Assembly (NCBI GenBank): GCA_019873645.1
Contig: JAIOAX010000011.1
Coordinates: 1 to 64,000 of the forward strand
DNA length: 64,000 nucleotides
Source: Chloroflexota bacterium
Lineage (GTDB): Bacteria; Chloroflexota; Anaerolineae; B4-G1; SLSP01
Direction: 5' to 3'
In this document: piece by piece, positions 16,657-26,326 of the stretch
How positions within the stretch are numbered: the stretch's first letter is position 1
Layout: each line of letters begins with the position of its first letter
Made by a program: the position numbers and the translations under genes
The notes under the pieces: model-generated
Told to the model about the DNA's origin: nothing
The model's database searches: none
What the model saw: the letters and a program-made list of their open reading frames with translations, nothing else

Positions 16657-18524
16657 TGGACTGGCAACATCTGCTCATTCGCGTCAATGACGTCTTGACC
16701 GCAGGCGTAGCCGCCACGGCTTTCGCGTTGATGCTGTATTTGTTCTTCTACAACCGTGGAAGCCGCGTCGCCAGCGCCTTCAGTGGATTGCTGGCCTGTG
16801 TGCTCGCCGTCTATGTGGTGGACCTGCTGCCGCCCAATGGCCTGGATCCCGACCGGGCATGGCTGCTGTTGCGTCTGCAGTGGGTGGGAATTGCGTTCAC
16901 ACCGCCGTTCTATCTGGAGTTCGTGCGTTCCATCCGGCTCCTGGTCATGAAGGACCGTTTTCCGGGCTGGTTGCGTCCGGTTTTCTTTCTCCTCAGCGGC
17001 CTGGTGGCAAGTCTGGCTTTGTGGACCGATCTCGTGGTTTATGATGGCGTCGCCTCTGTTGGAGCGCTGCATTTGCAGCCGGGGCCGCTCTTTTATCCTT
17101 TCGCGCTTGTTTTTAGCGGCGTGGCCCTGTGGGGACTGCATGAGACGCTCAACGCACGTCAGCGTTGCTACACCCGCGCCGCGCGTCGCCGCATGACCTA
17201 CTTGCTGATCAGCTTCATGGCGCCGGCGCTGGGCGTGTTCCCTTATCTGCTGCTCATCGGCTGGCCGGCGCGTTTTTCGGAGACTTTGTTCTGGAGCGTG
17301 CTGATTGTGGGCAACGTCGGGGTGGCGACGATGCTGGCTCTGATGGCCTACAGCATCGCTTTTATCGGCGCACTTACCCCGGATCGAGCGATCAAATATC
17401 GTATGGTGCGTTTTCTGTTGCGCGGCCCGTTGACGGCTATCGTCGCGCTGGGGGCGTTTGGCCTGGGATTGACGCTGGAGCCGCTGCTGGGCGTGCGCCA
17501 GTATTCGCTCTCCTTGATGGCGCTGGCCGCAAGTGTGATTGCTATGCAGTTGGGCATCGAGCTGGCGAAACCGCTGATTGACCTGGCGCTTTACCGTGAG
17601 GGGCGGGCTGAAGTGGCGCGTCTTCAGGAATTGAGCCAGCGTTTGCTCACCGCCGCCGATTTACAACAATTCCTGGAGAACGTCCTGGCGGCGCTATGCG
17701 AGATTATGCGCAGCGATGGCGGTTTCCTGGCGATGTTGGATCACAGTGCGCTGCGTTGGGACATCCGTTGTAACTTGTACGTGACCCAGGAGGAATTGGC
17801 CCATATTCCTCTGGAGGAAGTCGCACAGGCGCAACAACAGGGACGGGTGATCTTCTGGGATGGCTATTGGGTGTTTGTCATTCGCGACAAAAGCGGCAGC
17901 GAAATGCTTGGATTGGTCGGCTTGCGGTCGCCGGAGGTCACGCTGCCGCTTGCGGCCGAACGAGAAGCCTTGATGGACGAGCTGTTGGTTCAGGCCAGCG
18001 CGGCGCTTGAGGATCGGCGTTTGCAGCAGGTGGTATTTGGCGCCTTTTCGCCGTTGTTCTCGGAGTTGACGGATATTCAACGGCGCGGCAGTATCCTGCG
18101 CTATACAGGTGAAGTGGTTACCGGTTTCCCTCTGACCAAGTCGCCGGAATCGCCGCAATGGGTTCATGACGCGCTGGCGCATTATTGGGGCGGCCCACGC
18201 CTGACTGAGAATCCTCTCCTGGACCTGGAAATCGTCAAGCGCGCCGCCGCCGACTACGATGGCAACACCGTCAAGGGATTGCGCGCTGTCCTTGCGGACG
18301 CCATCGAGCATTTGCGCCCTGATGGGGAGCGCAAGTTGACAGCGCCCGAATGGCTGCTATACAATATCCTGGAAATGAAATTTTTGCGCGGTCACAAAGT
18401 CCGTGAGGTGGCGATGCGTCTGGCCGTCAGCGAGTCGGATCTGTATCGCAAACAACGCATTGCTATTGAAAATCTGGCGGAGATTATTGCCTTGATGGAA
18501 GAAGAGGCTTACAATAATCCCTAA
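16656..18524 (+). CDS. 7TM-GAF-helical regulator (membrane receptor-like)
   Basis: The 622-residue protein has about seven to eight membrane helices in residues 5-300, similar to the 7TM sensor module placed before histidine kinases. A GAF-like region follows (about 320-480, with FLENVLAALCEIMRSDGGFLAML). A C-terminal helical part contains a putative helix-turn-helix, HKVREVAMRLAVSESDLYRKQR. There is no HisKA or HATPase domain. It may be a membrane-bound one-component regulator or a signalling protein that lost its kinase. The ATG at 16656 overlaps the GNAT stop. The last codons and the TAA come from the AATCCCTAATCCC word repeat. Confidence 0.7.
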   Translation: MDWQHLLIRVNDVLTAGVAATAFALMLYLFFYNRGSRVASAFSGLLACVLAVYVVDLLPPNGLDPDRAWLLLRLQWVGIAFTPPFYLEFVRSIRLLVMKDRFPGWLRPVFFLLSGLVASLALWTDLVVYDGVASVGALHLQPGPLFYPFALVFSGVALWGLHETLNARQRCYTRAARRRMTYLLISFMAPALGVFPYLLLIGWPARFSETLFWSVLIVGNVGVATMLALMAYSIAFIGALTPDRAIKYRMVRFLLRGPLTAIVALGAFGLGLTLEPLLGVRQYSLSLMALAASVIAMQLGIELAKPLIDLALYREGRAEVARLQELSQRLLTAADLQQFLENVLAALCEIMRSDGGFLAMLDHSALRWDIRCNLYVTQEELAHIPLEEVAQAQQQGRVIFWDGYWVFVIRDKSGSEMLGLVGLRSPEVTLPLAAEREALMDELLVQASAALEDRRLQQVVFGAFSPLFSELTDIQRRGSILRYTGEVVTGFPLTKSPESPQWVHDALAHYWGGPRLTENPLLDLEIVKRAAADYDGNTVKGLRAVLADAIEHLRPDGERKLTAPEWLLYNILEMKFLRGHKVREVAMRLAVSESDLYRKQRIAIENLAEIIALMEEEAYNNP

Positions 18525-18570
18525 TCCCTAATTACTGATTACTATTTACTATATTTTATAGGAGCAAGCT

Positions 18571-19515
18571 ATGGATCGTTACATTCCCCCACATACAGCG
18601 CCATGTGAGGACTATTGGGAAGCGATTTTGGAAGAAGGCCCGCTTAGCCTCGGTCAAGTCGTCGGCGCGTGGGAATGGGTCGAAGTGCCGGAGGTGCCGA
18701 TGGCAGTCTGGGATGAGGCGCGGCAGCTCCAGCGGACCCGTGTGATTCTGGAACTGGTCATTGACGGCTTCAATCGCGGGGGGTTGATGACCCACTGGAA
18801 GGGCATCGAGTGTTTTATACCCGCTTCACATTTGGTCAGTTACCCTTTTCCTGCTGACCCGGCGGCTCGTGAAAAATGCTTTGAGGTGTACGTCGGCAAG
18901 CCGCTGCGCCTGTGCATTATCGAGGTCGAGCCGGCACGCAATCGCATCTTGCTTTCGGAGCGTCAGGTGGCCGAGTGTGAGCAGTCAAAGCCGGAATGGC
19001 CGGAGTGGCTATGCGTGGGGCGGATTTGCACGGGTACAGTCACTAGCGTGCGACCGTTCGGCGCTTTCGTGGACATCGGCCCGCTGGAAGGCATGGTGCA
19101 CATCTCCGAAATTTCGTGGGGCCGGGTGCGCCATCCTGAAGATTTTCTCACGCCGGGGCAGGATGTGCGGGTCAAAATCCTCAATGTGGACTTCGAACAT
19201 CAGCGGGTGGGCTTGAGCTTGAAACGGTTGACTGAAAACCCCTGGCTGTCGGTCCATACCCGCATCAAGGTTGGGGATGTGCTTGTCGGAACCATTGTCA
19301 GCATCGAACGTTTTGGCGTTTTTGTAGAGCTGGTAGACGGCCTTGAGGGTTTATTGCACATTTCGGAGTTAGAACCCTCTGACTCTATAGTGGCCTGGCA
19401 AAACAACTTCAATGTAGGGCAGGCTGTGCAGGTGCGGGTTTTGGAGATCGTACCTGAAGAACACCGAATCGCGTTAGGATTGGTTGATGGGGGGACCCCC
19501 CATGCCACGGCGTAA
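18571..19515 (+). CDS. S1 RNA-binding domain protein (second S1 paralogue)
   Basis: This 314-residue protein has three S1/OB domains: a divergent one (about 45-135), then RPFGAFVDIGPLEGMVHISEISWGR (about 145-220) and ERFGVFVELVDGLEGLLHISEL (about 230-305). It lacks the acidic tail of the S1 homologue at 8716-10033 and is shorter. It may modulate translation or RNA decay; a dedicated role is unknown. A ribosome binding site AGGAGC precedes the ATG. Its end overlaps the start of ftsK, indicating a joint transcript. Confidence 0.83.
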   Translation: MDRYIPPHTAPCEDYWEAILEEGPLSLGQVVGAWEWVEVPEVPMAVWDEARQLQRTRVILELVIDGFNRGGLMTHWKGIECFIPASHLVSYPFPADPAAREKCFEVYVGKPLRLCIIEVEPARNRILLSERQVAECEQSKPEWPEWLCVGRICTGTVTSVRPFGAFVDIGPLEGMVHISEISWGRVRHPEDFLTPGQDVRVKILNVDFEHQRVGLSLKRLTENPWLSVHTRIKVGDVLVGTIVSIERFGVFVELVDGLEGLLHISELEPSDSIVAWQNNFNVGQAVQVRVLEIVPEEHRIALGLVDGGTPHATA

Positions 19516-21886
19516 ACCTACTTTGATGGCCCGCCCGCGTAGCAGCGGTCGCAAAACGACGCCGCGCGGTAAGGCGTCCGCGCCCAGGTCTACGGCGGGG
19601 AGCAGATTCTCCAAAGTCCTGCTGGTGCTGTGGCGCTGGATGACGGGGCCTACCGGTCAGCAATTGCTGGCCGTAGCGTTAATTCTTTTCGGCTTACTCT
19701 CGATCGTTGCCATCTCCGGTAAAGTCGAGGGCGTCAACTCCGGCGTGTTGATCCGCACCTGGGTGCGTTGCCTCGTGTTTGTCTTCGGTTGGGGCGCTTA
19801 TCCTGTGGCCGCCTTGCTCGTCGGGCTGGGCCTGTTGTGGCTGCGCCATCTGGTACATCGTCCGATGACCTGGCGCTGGCGGCCAGTGCTCGGGTTCGAG
19901 TTGGCCCTGATCGCCCTGCTCACCCTTACTGCGACGCTGATCACGAAGCGCAGTTGGAGCCTGGTCGAATCGGGGCGCGGGGGTGGGTTGGTCGGATGGG
20001 CGTTCTATGTGCTGCTTAACGATGCCTTCGGCGCGCTCATTACCACTTTCCTGATGCTGTTGGTGCTGCTGATAGGTCTGGCGCTGGCGTTCGACGTGAC
20101 GAAACAGGACTTGCAACTCTTCACGCAGCACCTCGCCGAAGTGGTGGCGGCGTTGCGCGCCCGTCAAACATCTGCGCCGTCGGCGGAACCGGCAATCTCC
20201 AGCTCCTCCAGCATTGCCGTTTCGCCAGTCCCCAAACGCCAGGAAGCTGCCAGAACAGCGCCGCCTGCGGCTGATGTTGCCGTTGTCCCCTCCACGCCGC
20301 TGCCCTCCGCCGCGCCGGTCGCTGCACCGTCGCCACCCCGGGCGGCGTCGCAAGCGCAACCGCCCCAGCCGACAGCCGTTGCGGCGCCACAAGCGCAACC
20401 GGCAGCCGCGGCTCCTCCGCCGACACCCGCCGCTGTGGCCTTGCCGCCGCTCACCTTGCTGAAGGAAAGCCGCCATGTGGGCACGGACCCCGAAGACATC
20501 CGCCGCAAGAGCCGCATCATCGAGGAGACGCTGGCGCAGTTCGGCGTCCCTGCGCAGGTGACCGAGGTGCGCCCCGGCCCGACGGTCACGCAATTCGGCG
20601 TCGCGCCGGGGTACATCAGCCGCGGCGCAGACGGCGAAGAGCAGCGCAAGGTGCGCGTCAGCCAGATTGCCTCGCTGGCGGATGACCTGGCGCTGGCATT
20701 GGCGGCCAAATCCCTGCGTATTGAAGCCCCGGTGCCCGGGCGCGCCGTCGTCGGCATCGAAGTTCCCAACAACGAAATCGGTCTCGTCTCGTTGCGTTCG
20801 GTGCTGGAAAGCGAGAACTTCCGCAAATGTGGCAAGCCCTTGTGCTTCGCTGTCGGGCTGGATGTGGCCGGAACGGCCATCGTCGCCGATTTGGCAGCGA
20901 TGCCCCATCTGCTCGTTGCCGGGACAACGGGCAGCGGCAAGAGCGTGTTCGTCAAGGCGCTGGCAGCCAGCCTGATTATGTACAATCCACCGGAAACTTT
21001 GCGCATGGTCGCCATTGACCCCAAGATGGTTGAGTTGAGCCATCTCAACGGTTTGCCGCACCTGCTAGGGCGCGCCGAGTCGGAGCTTGAAAACATCATC
21101 CGTGCGCTGCGCTGGGTGGCGCACGAGATGGATCGGCGTTACAAGCTGTTTTCGGCCACCGTCGCGCGCAATCTGGACGATTATAACCGCAAAATGACGC
21201 GCAAAGGGGAGCCGCCGTTACCGCGCCTCGTCGTGCTCATTGACGAGCTGGCCGATCTGATGATGTCCGCGCCGGAGGAGACGGAACGCACGCTCACCCG
21301 CATTGCGCAAATGGCCCGCGCGACCGGCATCCATCTGGTCGTCGCTACGCAGCGCCCCAGCACCGACGTGGTGACGGGGCTGATCAAAGCCAATTTCCCC
21401 GCGCGCGTGAGTTTTGCCACCACCAGCAACGTGGACTCCCGCGTCATCATTGATATGCCCGGCGCCGAGTCGCTTCTCGGACGCGGCGATATGCTGTTCA
21501 TGCCGCCGGACGCCTCCGCGCCGCTGCGGGTGCAGGGCTGTTTCATCTCTGATAGTGAACTGGAAGCGCTGATCCATTTCTGGCAGAAGAGCGCCGGCGC
21601 CACCCCGGCGCAACCGCCCTGGCAGGCGTCCGTCGAGTCCAAAGGCCCTGAAGCGTTGCGCCTCGAGGGTCAGGTCGAAGATGCCAATTTGTTGGAACGC
21701 GCCGTCGCGCTGGCCAAGAGTCATGGGCGGATTTCGACTTCGGGTTTGCAGCGGCAGTTGCGCATCAGCTACCCCCGTGCGGCCCGGCTGATGGAGGAGA
21801 TGGAACGCATGGGTCTCGTCGGCCCCCAGGAGAGCGCGGGACGCAAGCGCAGCGTCATTCTCGGCAATGATGATGACCAGGATTGA
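19502..21886 (+). CDS. ftsK: DNA translocase FtsK/SpoIIIE
   Basis: The 794-residue motor pumps DNA through the division septum. Four membrane helices lie in residues about 35-190. An Ala/Pro/Gln linker (about 215-320) and the alpha domain follow. The ATPase has Walker A AGTTGSGKSVFVKAL near residue 475, Walker B LVVLIDELADLMM near 580, and ATQRPSTDVVTGLIKANFPARVSF. A C-terminal winged-helix gamma domain contains GRISTSGLQRQLRISYPRAARLMEEMERMGLVGP. It would read polarity sequences and activate the Xer recombinase encoded nearby. Starts at 19487 and 19502 both overlap the S1 gene; GGGGGG favours 19502. Confidence 0.95.
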   Translation: MPRRKPTLMARPRSSGRKTTPRGKASAPRSTAGSRFSKVLLVLWRWMTGPTGQQLLAVALILFGLLSIVAISGKVEGVNSGVLIRTWVRCLVFVFGWGAYPVAALLVGLGLLWLRHLVHRPMTWRWRPVLGFELALIALLTLTATLITKRSWSLVESGRGGGLVGWAFYVLLNDAFGALITTFLMLLVLLIGLALAFDVTKQDLQLFTQHLAEVVAALRARQTSAPSAEPAISSSSSIAVSPVPKRQEAARTAPPAADVAVVPSTPLPSAAPVAAPSPPRAASQAQPPQPTAVAAPQAQPAAAAPPPTPAAVALPPLTLLKESRHVGTDPEDIRRKSRIIEETLAQFGVPAQVTEVRPGPTVTQFGVAPGYISRGADGEEQRKVRVSQIASLADDLALALAAKSLRIEAPVPGRAVVGIEVPNNEIGLVSLRSVLESENFRKCGKPLCFAVGLDVAGTAIVADLAAMPHLLVAGTTGSGKSVFVKALAASLIMYNPPETLRMVAIDPKMVELSHLNGLPHLLGRAESELENIIRALRWVAHEMDRRYKLFSATVARNLDDYNRKMTRKGEPPLPRLVVLIDELADLMMSAPEETERTLTRIAQMARATGIHLVVATQRPSTDVVTGLIKANFPARVSFATTSNVDSRVIIDMPGAESLLGRGDMLFMPPDASAPLRVQGCFISDSELEALIHFWQKSAGATPAQPPWQASVESKGPEALRLEGQVEDANLLERAVALAKSHGRISTSGLQRQLRISYPRAARLMEEMERMGLVGPQESAGRKRSVILGNDDDQD

Positions 21887-21900
21887 GGGGATAGAAAAAG

Positions 21901-22962
21901 ATGAGCCTTTTGTTACTACCCAGGCAGATGGAAGACGTCCACACGCTGCTGCGCTCGCTGGACTGGCATACGCTGGGCCACGAAGTCGCACAGGAGACAC
22001 AGGCGCGGCTGGTCATCGTCGGGCCGGTCAATAGCGGCAAGTCCACGCTGTTCAACCGCCTGCACGGGCAAAAAATCTCCGCCGTAAGCGCTGTGCCCGG
22101 CACGACGAAGGGCGTCGTCGAACACCCCATCGGCCCGTTTATGCTGGTGGACACGCCCGGTTTCGGTGAAGTATGGGGGATTGACCGCGCCGCAATCGCC
22201 CGCGAAGCCGCTCAAGACGCAGATTTGATCCTGTTGTTGCTGGATGCCGTCGCTGGCGTGCGCCAGAGCGACCACGACCTTTACCTCACCCTGCGCAGTG
22301 TCCAACGCCCGATCATCGTTGCGCTTAACAAGGCCGATCTGGTAAAGAAAGACCTTCCCTGGATTCTGGAGAATGCCGAGAAACTTCTCGGCGTGCGTCC
22401 CATTCCGATTTCCGCGCAGACAGGGATGGGCATTGTGGAGGGCCTGTTGCCCGCGATTTTGAGCGCGCAGCCGGCGGTCGCCGTCGCGATGGCGCGCGCG
22501 CTCCCCGATGTGCGCGGGCACATTGTCAACCGCATCATCCGTCAAACCGCCTGGATCAACGCATTGGTCTCTTTGCAGCCGGTTCCCGGCCTGGATATCC
22601 CTATCCTGCTGACCTCGCAGACGCGGATGGTGTTGCGGATTGCCGCCGCCTACGGAGAACCGCTGAACGTCTCTCACGCACGGGAGTTGTTGACCACCAT
22701 AGCCGGCAGCCTGCTCTCGCGCTATCTGGGATCGCAGTTAGCCAAACTCGTCCCCGGTCCGGGGTGGCTTGTCTCGGCGGCGATTTCGGCGATCAGCACA
22801 TGGGGCATCGGGCAGGCAGCGCGGCGTTATTTTGAGGCCGGGCGCGCCATCAAGGGGCCGGAGTTGCGGGGATTGTATCGCCGCATGCGCGCGCTGGCGC
22901 CCAAACGCCTGTTCCACTTTAGACCCAGAGAGCGCCAAGAAAAATCAAAAAACTCTGTGTAA
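21901..22962 (+). CDS. GTPase with C-terminal DUF697-like domain
   Basis: The 353-residue protein holds a TrmE/Era-type G domain: G1 VGPVNSGKSTLFN, G2 PGTTKG, G3 LVDTPGFG, G4 ALNKADLV, G5 ISAQTGMG. It is followed by a hydrophobic helical region (about 200-330) of the DUF697 kind, which associates with membranes. Its cargo is unknown. It lies 14 bases downstream of ftsK on the same strand. Confidence 0.8.
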   Translation: MSLLLLPRQMEDVHTLLRSLDWHTLGHEVAQETQARLVIVGPVNSGKSTLFNRLHGQKISAVSAVPGTTKGVVEHPIGPFMLVDTPGFGEVWGIDRAAIAREAAQDADLILLLLDAVAGVRQSDHDLYLTLRSVQRPIIVALNKADLVKKDLPWILENAEKLLGVRPIPISAQTGMGIVEGLLPAILSAQPAVAVAMARALPDVRGHIVNRIIRQTAWINALVSLQPVPGLDIPILLTSQTRMVLRIAAAYGEPLNVSHARELLTTIAGSLLSRYLGSQLAKLVPGPGWLVSAAISAISTWGIGQAARRYFEAGRAIKGPELRGLYRRMRALAPKRLFHFRPRERQEKSKNSV

Positions 22963-23010
22963 ATTAAACTATCTGTCTGAGCAGCGACAACCTGTGGGGG
23001 AGCCGGAACG

Positions 23011-23730
23011 ATGACTACGAACGATCTGCCCACGGCGTTTGTTGACACCGCTGCGATCCGTGCGGATATACGCCGTGAGGTCCAAAAACAGTTCCGCAGC
23101 TATCTCGTCATTGTGGCGCTGGTCAGTCTGTTTGTGGGCGGCCTGATCGTCAAATTCACGGCGCAGAAAAAAGCCTCAGACAGCGAGATGTTGACCCCGC
23201 CGCCTTACTGGGGAGAGCTATGTATGCCTGCGGAGCGCGTGCTCGAAATGACACCCATCCCCACCATCACCCCCCAACCGCTGCGTGTGTACATCAGCGG
23301 CGCGGTCCAACGTCCTGGCGTTGTCACCGTACCCGCCGGTAGCCTGCTGGCCGATGCTATAGACGCCGTCGGCGGCGCTGCGGCGGATGCCGATCTCGAA
23401 AACATCAACCTGGCAGCGCCGCTAAACGATAATCAGCACGTGACTGTGCCGCGACGCACGGCTACACCGCGCCCGACGACGGCTACGGCGTCGCAGTCGA
23501 AAACCACCGTTGAGCCGCCGGCCACGTCCGTCGCCGCGTTGGTGAACCTCAACACGGCGACTGTCGAGGAGTTACAGACCTTGCCACATATTGGCCCGGC
23601 CATGGCGGAACGCATCATTGCCTACCGTGAGGCCAATGGCCCCTTCCAGTCCATCGAGGAACTGCGAAAAGTCGAGGGCATCGGGGAAACGCGCTTCAAA
23701 GACATTGCGCCATTGGTTACGGTGAAGTAA
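23011..23730 (+). CDS. comEA: ComEA-like DNA-binding competence protein
   Basis: The 239-residue protein has one membrane helix (about 30-50). An SLBB domain follows (about 88-145, RVYISGAVQRPGVVTVPAG), then a Thr/Ala linker and two helix-hairpin-helix motifs at the C-terminus (NLNTATVEELQTLPHIGPAMAERIIAYREANGPF, then EELRKVEGIGETRFKDI). This is the ComEA layout of the surface receptor that binds incoming DNA in natural transformation. No comEC lies beside it. GGGGGAG precedes the ATG. The stop is followed at once by a short-word repeat. Confidence 0.88.
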   Translation: MTTNDLPTAFVDTAAIRADIRREVQKQFRSYLVIVALVSLFVGGLIVKFTAQKKASDSEMLTPPPYWGELCMPAERVLEMTPIPTITPQPLRVYISGAVQRPGVVTVPAGSLLADAIDAVGGAAADADLENINLAAPLNDNQHVTVPRRTATPRPTTATASQSKTTVEPPATSVAALVNLNTATVEELQTLPHIGPAMAERIIAYREANGPFQSIEELRKVEGIGETRFKDIAPLVTVK

Positions 23731-23845
23731 GGGAGTAGGGCGTAGGGCGTAGGGCGTCAGGGTTTCGCTGATTCTTTGCTTCGCTGATTCATTCATTCGC
23801 TGATTCATTCATTCGCTGATTCATTCATTCGCTGATTCATTCACC
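23731..23845. repeat. Short-word repeat (GGGCGTA and GATTCATTCATTCGCT)
   Basis: Three GTAGGGC words are followed by four copies of a 20-base unit made of CTGATTCATTCATTCG. It fills the whole gap between the comEA stop and the ribosome binding site of the YYY gene. No gene or promoter is apparent within it. Confidence 0.8.
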
Positions 23846-23854
23846 GGAGTGCTT

Positions 23855-26326
23855 ATGATCATCAGACAATGGCTCACGTGGTATGTGACAATGCAGGTTG
23901 TGGCGCTGATGGGTTTGCCGCTGGCGTTTGTCTGGCTGCGCCGATTGCCATCGCGAGGTTACGCGGTGGCGAAGGCGTTGGGCCTCTTGTTGACCGGCGT
24001 CGTGTTTTGGTGGGGTGGGATCATGCATCTATGGGAAAACACCCTTTCCGCCACGCTGCTGGCCGCCGCGCTCGTCTTCGCCGTGGGGCTATGGGCGATG
24101 CGGCAACGGTGGGCCGAGGTGCGTCCCTGGTGGCAGGCGCATCGGACCTTCGTGCTGACCACCGAGGCGCTGTTCATGGGCGCGTTCGCCTTGTGGACGG
24201 TCGTGCGCGCCTCGCAGCCGCAGTTGGAGACGGCCGGCGGCGAAAAGTGGATGGAGATCGCGTTCCTCAACGCGGTGTTGCGCGCGCCGCAGGTACCGCC
24301 CCACGATCCCTGGCTCTCCGGCTACGCGATTTCGTACTATTACCTGGGCTATTTCCTGTTGGGAATGCTCACGCGATTGGCGGCCATACCGGCGACAGTC
24401 GCGTTCAACCTGGGGTGCGCGGGCTGGTTCGCCCTGGCGGCAGCAGGCGCCTACGGCATCGTCTACGATCTGCTTGAAGGGCGTGGCGTGTTGCGCTCCT
24501 TGCTCGCGCCGCTGCTGTTGCTGCTCACCGGGAACGCCGAAGGATTGCTGGAAGTGTTTCACGCGCGCGGCCTGCTCCCGGCCGGGTTTTGGGCCTGGCT
24601 GGACATCCGCAACCTCAACACTGCGCCGCAACCGCCCTTCTCCTGGAAGCCCACGCGCTTCTTCTGGTGGTGGCAGGGATCGCGGGTGCTCACCGATTAC
24701 GCGCCCTGGGGCGACCGCATCGAGATTATTGACGAATTCCCCGCATTCAGTTTTACCTTAGGCGATATGCACCCGCACGTGCTGGCGCTTCCCTTTGGAT
24801 TATTAGCCATCGCTCTTGCTCTGAATTTATATCGGGCATTTGCTGAAGGCGAACCTGAAAGTGTGTGGTGGAAGCGATATGCGCCGCTGGCAGGCTACGC
24901 GCTGGTGTTGGGCGGACTGGCCTTTCTCAATACGTGGGATTTCCCGATTTATTGGTTCCTGATGGTCGGGAGTATGGCGTTGGCGCGTTACGCACGGCAG
25001 GCAACCGGAGATTTTACATTCCGGCAAGCCTGGAGACATTTTTTCGATGGGTTATGGGATTTGCTGCCCGAAGCCTTGATCCTGGGGCTGCTCAGTGTGC
25101 TGCTGTACTTCCCGTTCTGGTACGCCCTGCGCTCGCAGGCCGGTGGAGTTTTGCCCAATCTCTTCAATGCCACACACTGGCCGCAATTTGTGGTGATGTT
25201 CGCGCCGCTGTTGATTCCGGTGCTGGGCGTGATCAGCGGCGCAGCGCGCGAGGCGGGCGTGTCGTGGAAGTGGGCGCTGGCCGGCGGCGTCGGGCTGATG
25301 GTCGCCATCGCACTTTTGGGGCTGCTGGTGGGCGCAGGCGCGGCGTACCCTTACTTGCTGAGCGTCTTGCGCGGCGAACCGATTCAGGGGCTTTCAATCA
25401 CGCCGGCAATGGTCGTTGAGGGCATCAAAGCGCGCTGGCTACGTCCGTGGGTCGGGTTAGCTCTCGCATCAGGCGTGACGGCGGTGGTTTTGGCATTGTT
25501 GAAGTCGTCAGTCGTCAGCCGTCAGCCGCCAGTCGTCAGCGATCAGCCGTCAGCCGTCAGTGACTCCCTACTCCCTACTCCCTACTCCTTCCCCGCCCTG
25601 CTCGTCCTCATCGGCCTGTTGCTTACGCTGGCGCCGGAGTATGTCTATCTCAAAGATGTGTTTATGGCGCGGATGAATACTATCTTCAAGTTCTATTTCC
25701 TGGCGTGGATTGTATGGAGTCTGGCCGGAGCATGGCAGTTGGCGCGTTGGCTTGAGCCGCATCCGAAGAACACAGAAACGTCCGTATGGCGTCCCATTGT
25801 AACAGGCGTAGCCTGTCTGCTGATCGCGGTTGGGCTGGTCTACACGGTATTGGCTGTGCCGGCGCGCGCCGAAGAGCACGGCAAGCCCTGGACACTGGAC
25901 GGCGCGGCGTGGCTGGCGACGACCAGGCCCGGCGATTACGCGGCGGTGCAATGGCTCAACGCCAATGTTGTCGGCGCGCCGGTCATTGCCGAGGCGCCGA
26001 GCGACCAATATCGCGCCTATGTCTATGAGGGGCGCATCTCCGCACTGACGGGGCTGCCGACCGTGCTGGGCTGGTCAGGCCATCAACGGCAATGGCGCGG
26101 TAACTACGACGAACCGGCGCGCCGCGAGCAAGACCTGGCGCGGCTGTTTTCTACGCTTGAGCCTGCCGAGGCGCGTGAGATTGTGGCGCGTTACCATATC
26201 GCCTACATCTACATCGGTTCTGTTGAACGTCAGCGTTATCCCGCCGAAGGGCTGGCAAAATTTGCGACGTTATTCCCGGCAGTCTACAACAGCGGTGAGG
26301 TCGTGATCTACGCCACCGGGCAGTGA
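23855..26326 (+). CDS. DUF2298 / YYY-type polytopic membrane protein
   Basis: This 823-residue protein has more than ten predicted membrane helices and the diagnostic GYAISYYYLGYFLLGMLTRLA near residue 155, the YYY signature of a family known from Chloroflexi and archaea. WLNANVVGAPVIAEAPSDQYR and the GWSGHQRQWRGNYDE motif near the C-terminus recall membrane glycosyltransferases, for which some relation has been suggested; function is unproven. An in-frame word repeat (SVVSRQPPVVSDQPSAV and LLPTPYS, residues about 550-580) interrupts a loop. The ATG at 23855 has GGAG upstream. The 3' end overlaps a convergent gene. Confidence 0.87.
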   Translation: MIIRQWLTWYVTMQVVALMGLPLAFVWLRRLPSRGYAVAKALGLLLTGVVFWWGGIMHLWENTLSATLLAAALVFAVGLWAMRQRWAEVRPWWQAHRTFVLTTEALFMGAFALWTVVRASQPQLETAGGEKWMEIAFLNAVLRAPQVPPHDPWLSGYAISYYYLGYFLLGMLTRLAAIPATVAFNLGCAGWFALAAAGAYGIVYDLLEGRGVLRSLLAPLLLLLTGNAEGLLEVFHARGLLPAGFWAWLDIRNLNTAPQPPFSWKPTRFFWWWQGSRVLTDYAPWGDRIEIIDEFPAFSFTLGDMHPHVLALPFGLLAIALALNLYRAFAEGEPESVWWKRYAPLAGYALVLGGLAFLNTWDFPIYWFLMVGSMALARYARQATGDFTFRQAWRHFFDGLWDLLPEALILGLLSVLLYFPFWYALRSQAGGVLPNLFNATHWPQFVVMFAPLLIPVLGVISGAAREAGVSWKWALAGGVGLMVAIALLGLLVGAGAAYPYLLSVLRGEPIQGLSITPAMVVEGIKARWLRPWVGLALASGVTAVVLALLKSSVVSRQPPVVSDQPSAVSDSLLPTPYSFPALLVLIGLLLTLAPEYVYLKDVFMARMNTIFKFYFLAWIVWSLAGAWQLARWLEPHPKNTETSVWRPIVTGVACLLIAVGLVYTVLAVPARAEEHGKPWTLDGAAWLATTRPGDYAAVQWLNANVVGAPVIAEAPSDQYRAYVYEGRISALTGLPTVLGWSGHQRQWRGNYDEPARREQDLARLFSTLEPAEAREIVARYHIAYIYIGSVERQRYPAEGLAKFATLFPAVYNSGEVVIYATGQ
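25504..25590. repeat. Word repeat inside the YYY coding region
   Basis: GTCGTCAGTCGTCAGCC words pass into GTGACTCCCTACTCCCTACTCC. These are the same words used in intergenic repeats at 43735 and 45873. The reading frame stays open, adding about 29 low-complexity residues. Confidence 0.8.

Noticed and set aside
19694..21061. 455-residue antisense frame within ftsK
   Set aside because: It follows the codon bias of ftsK on the opposite strand, shows no family motif, and lies under unmistakable FtsK ATPase motifs.
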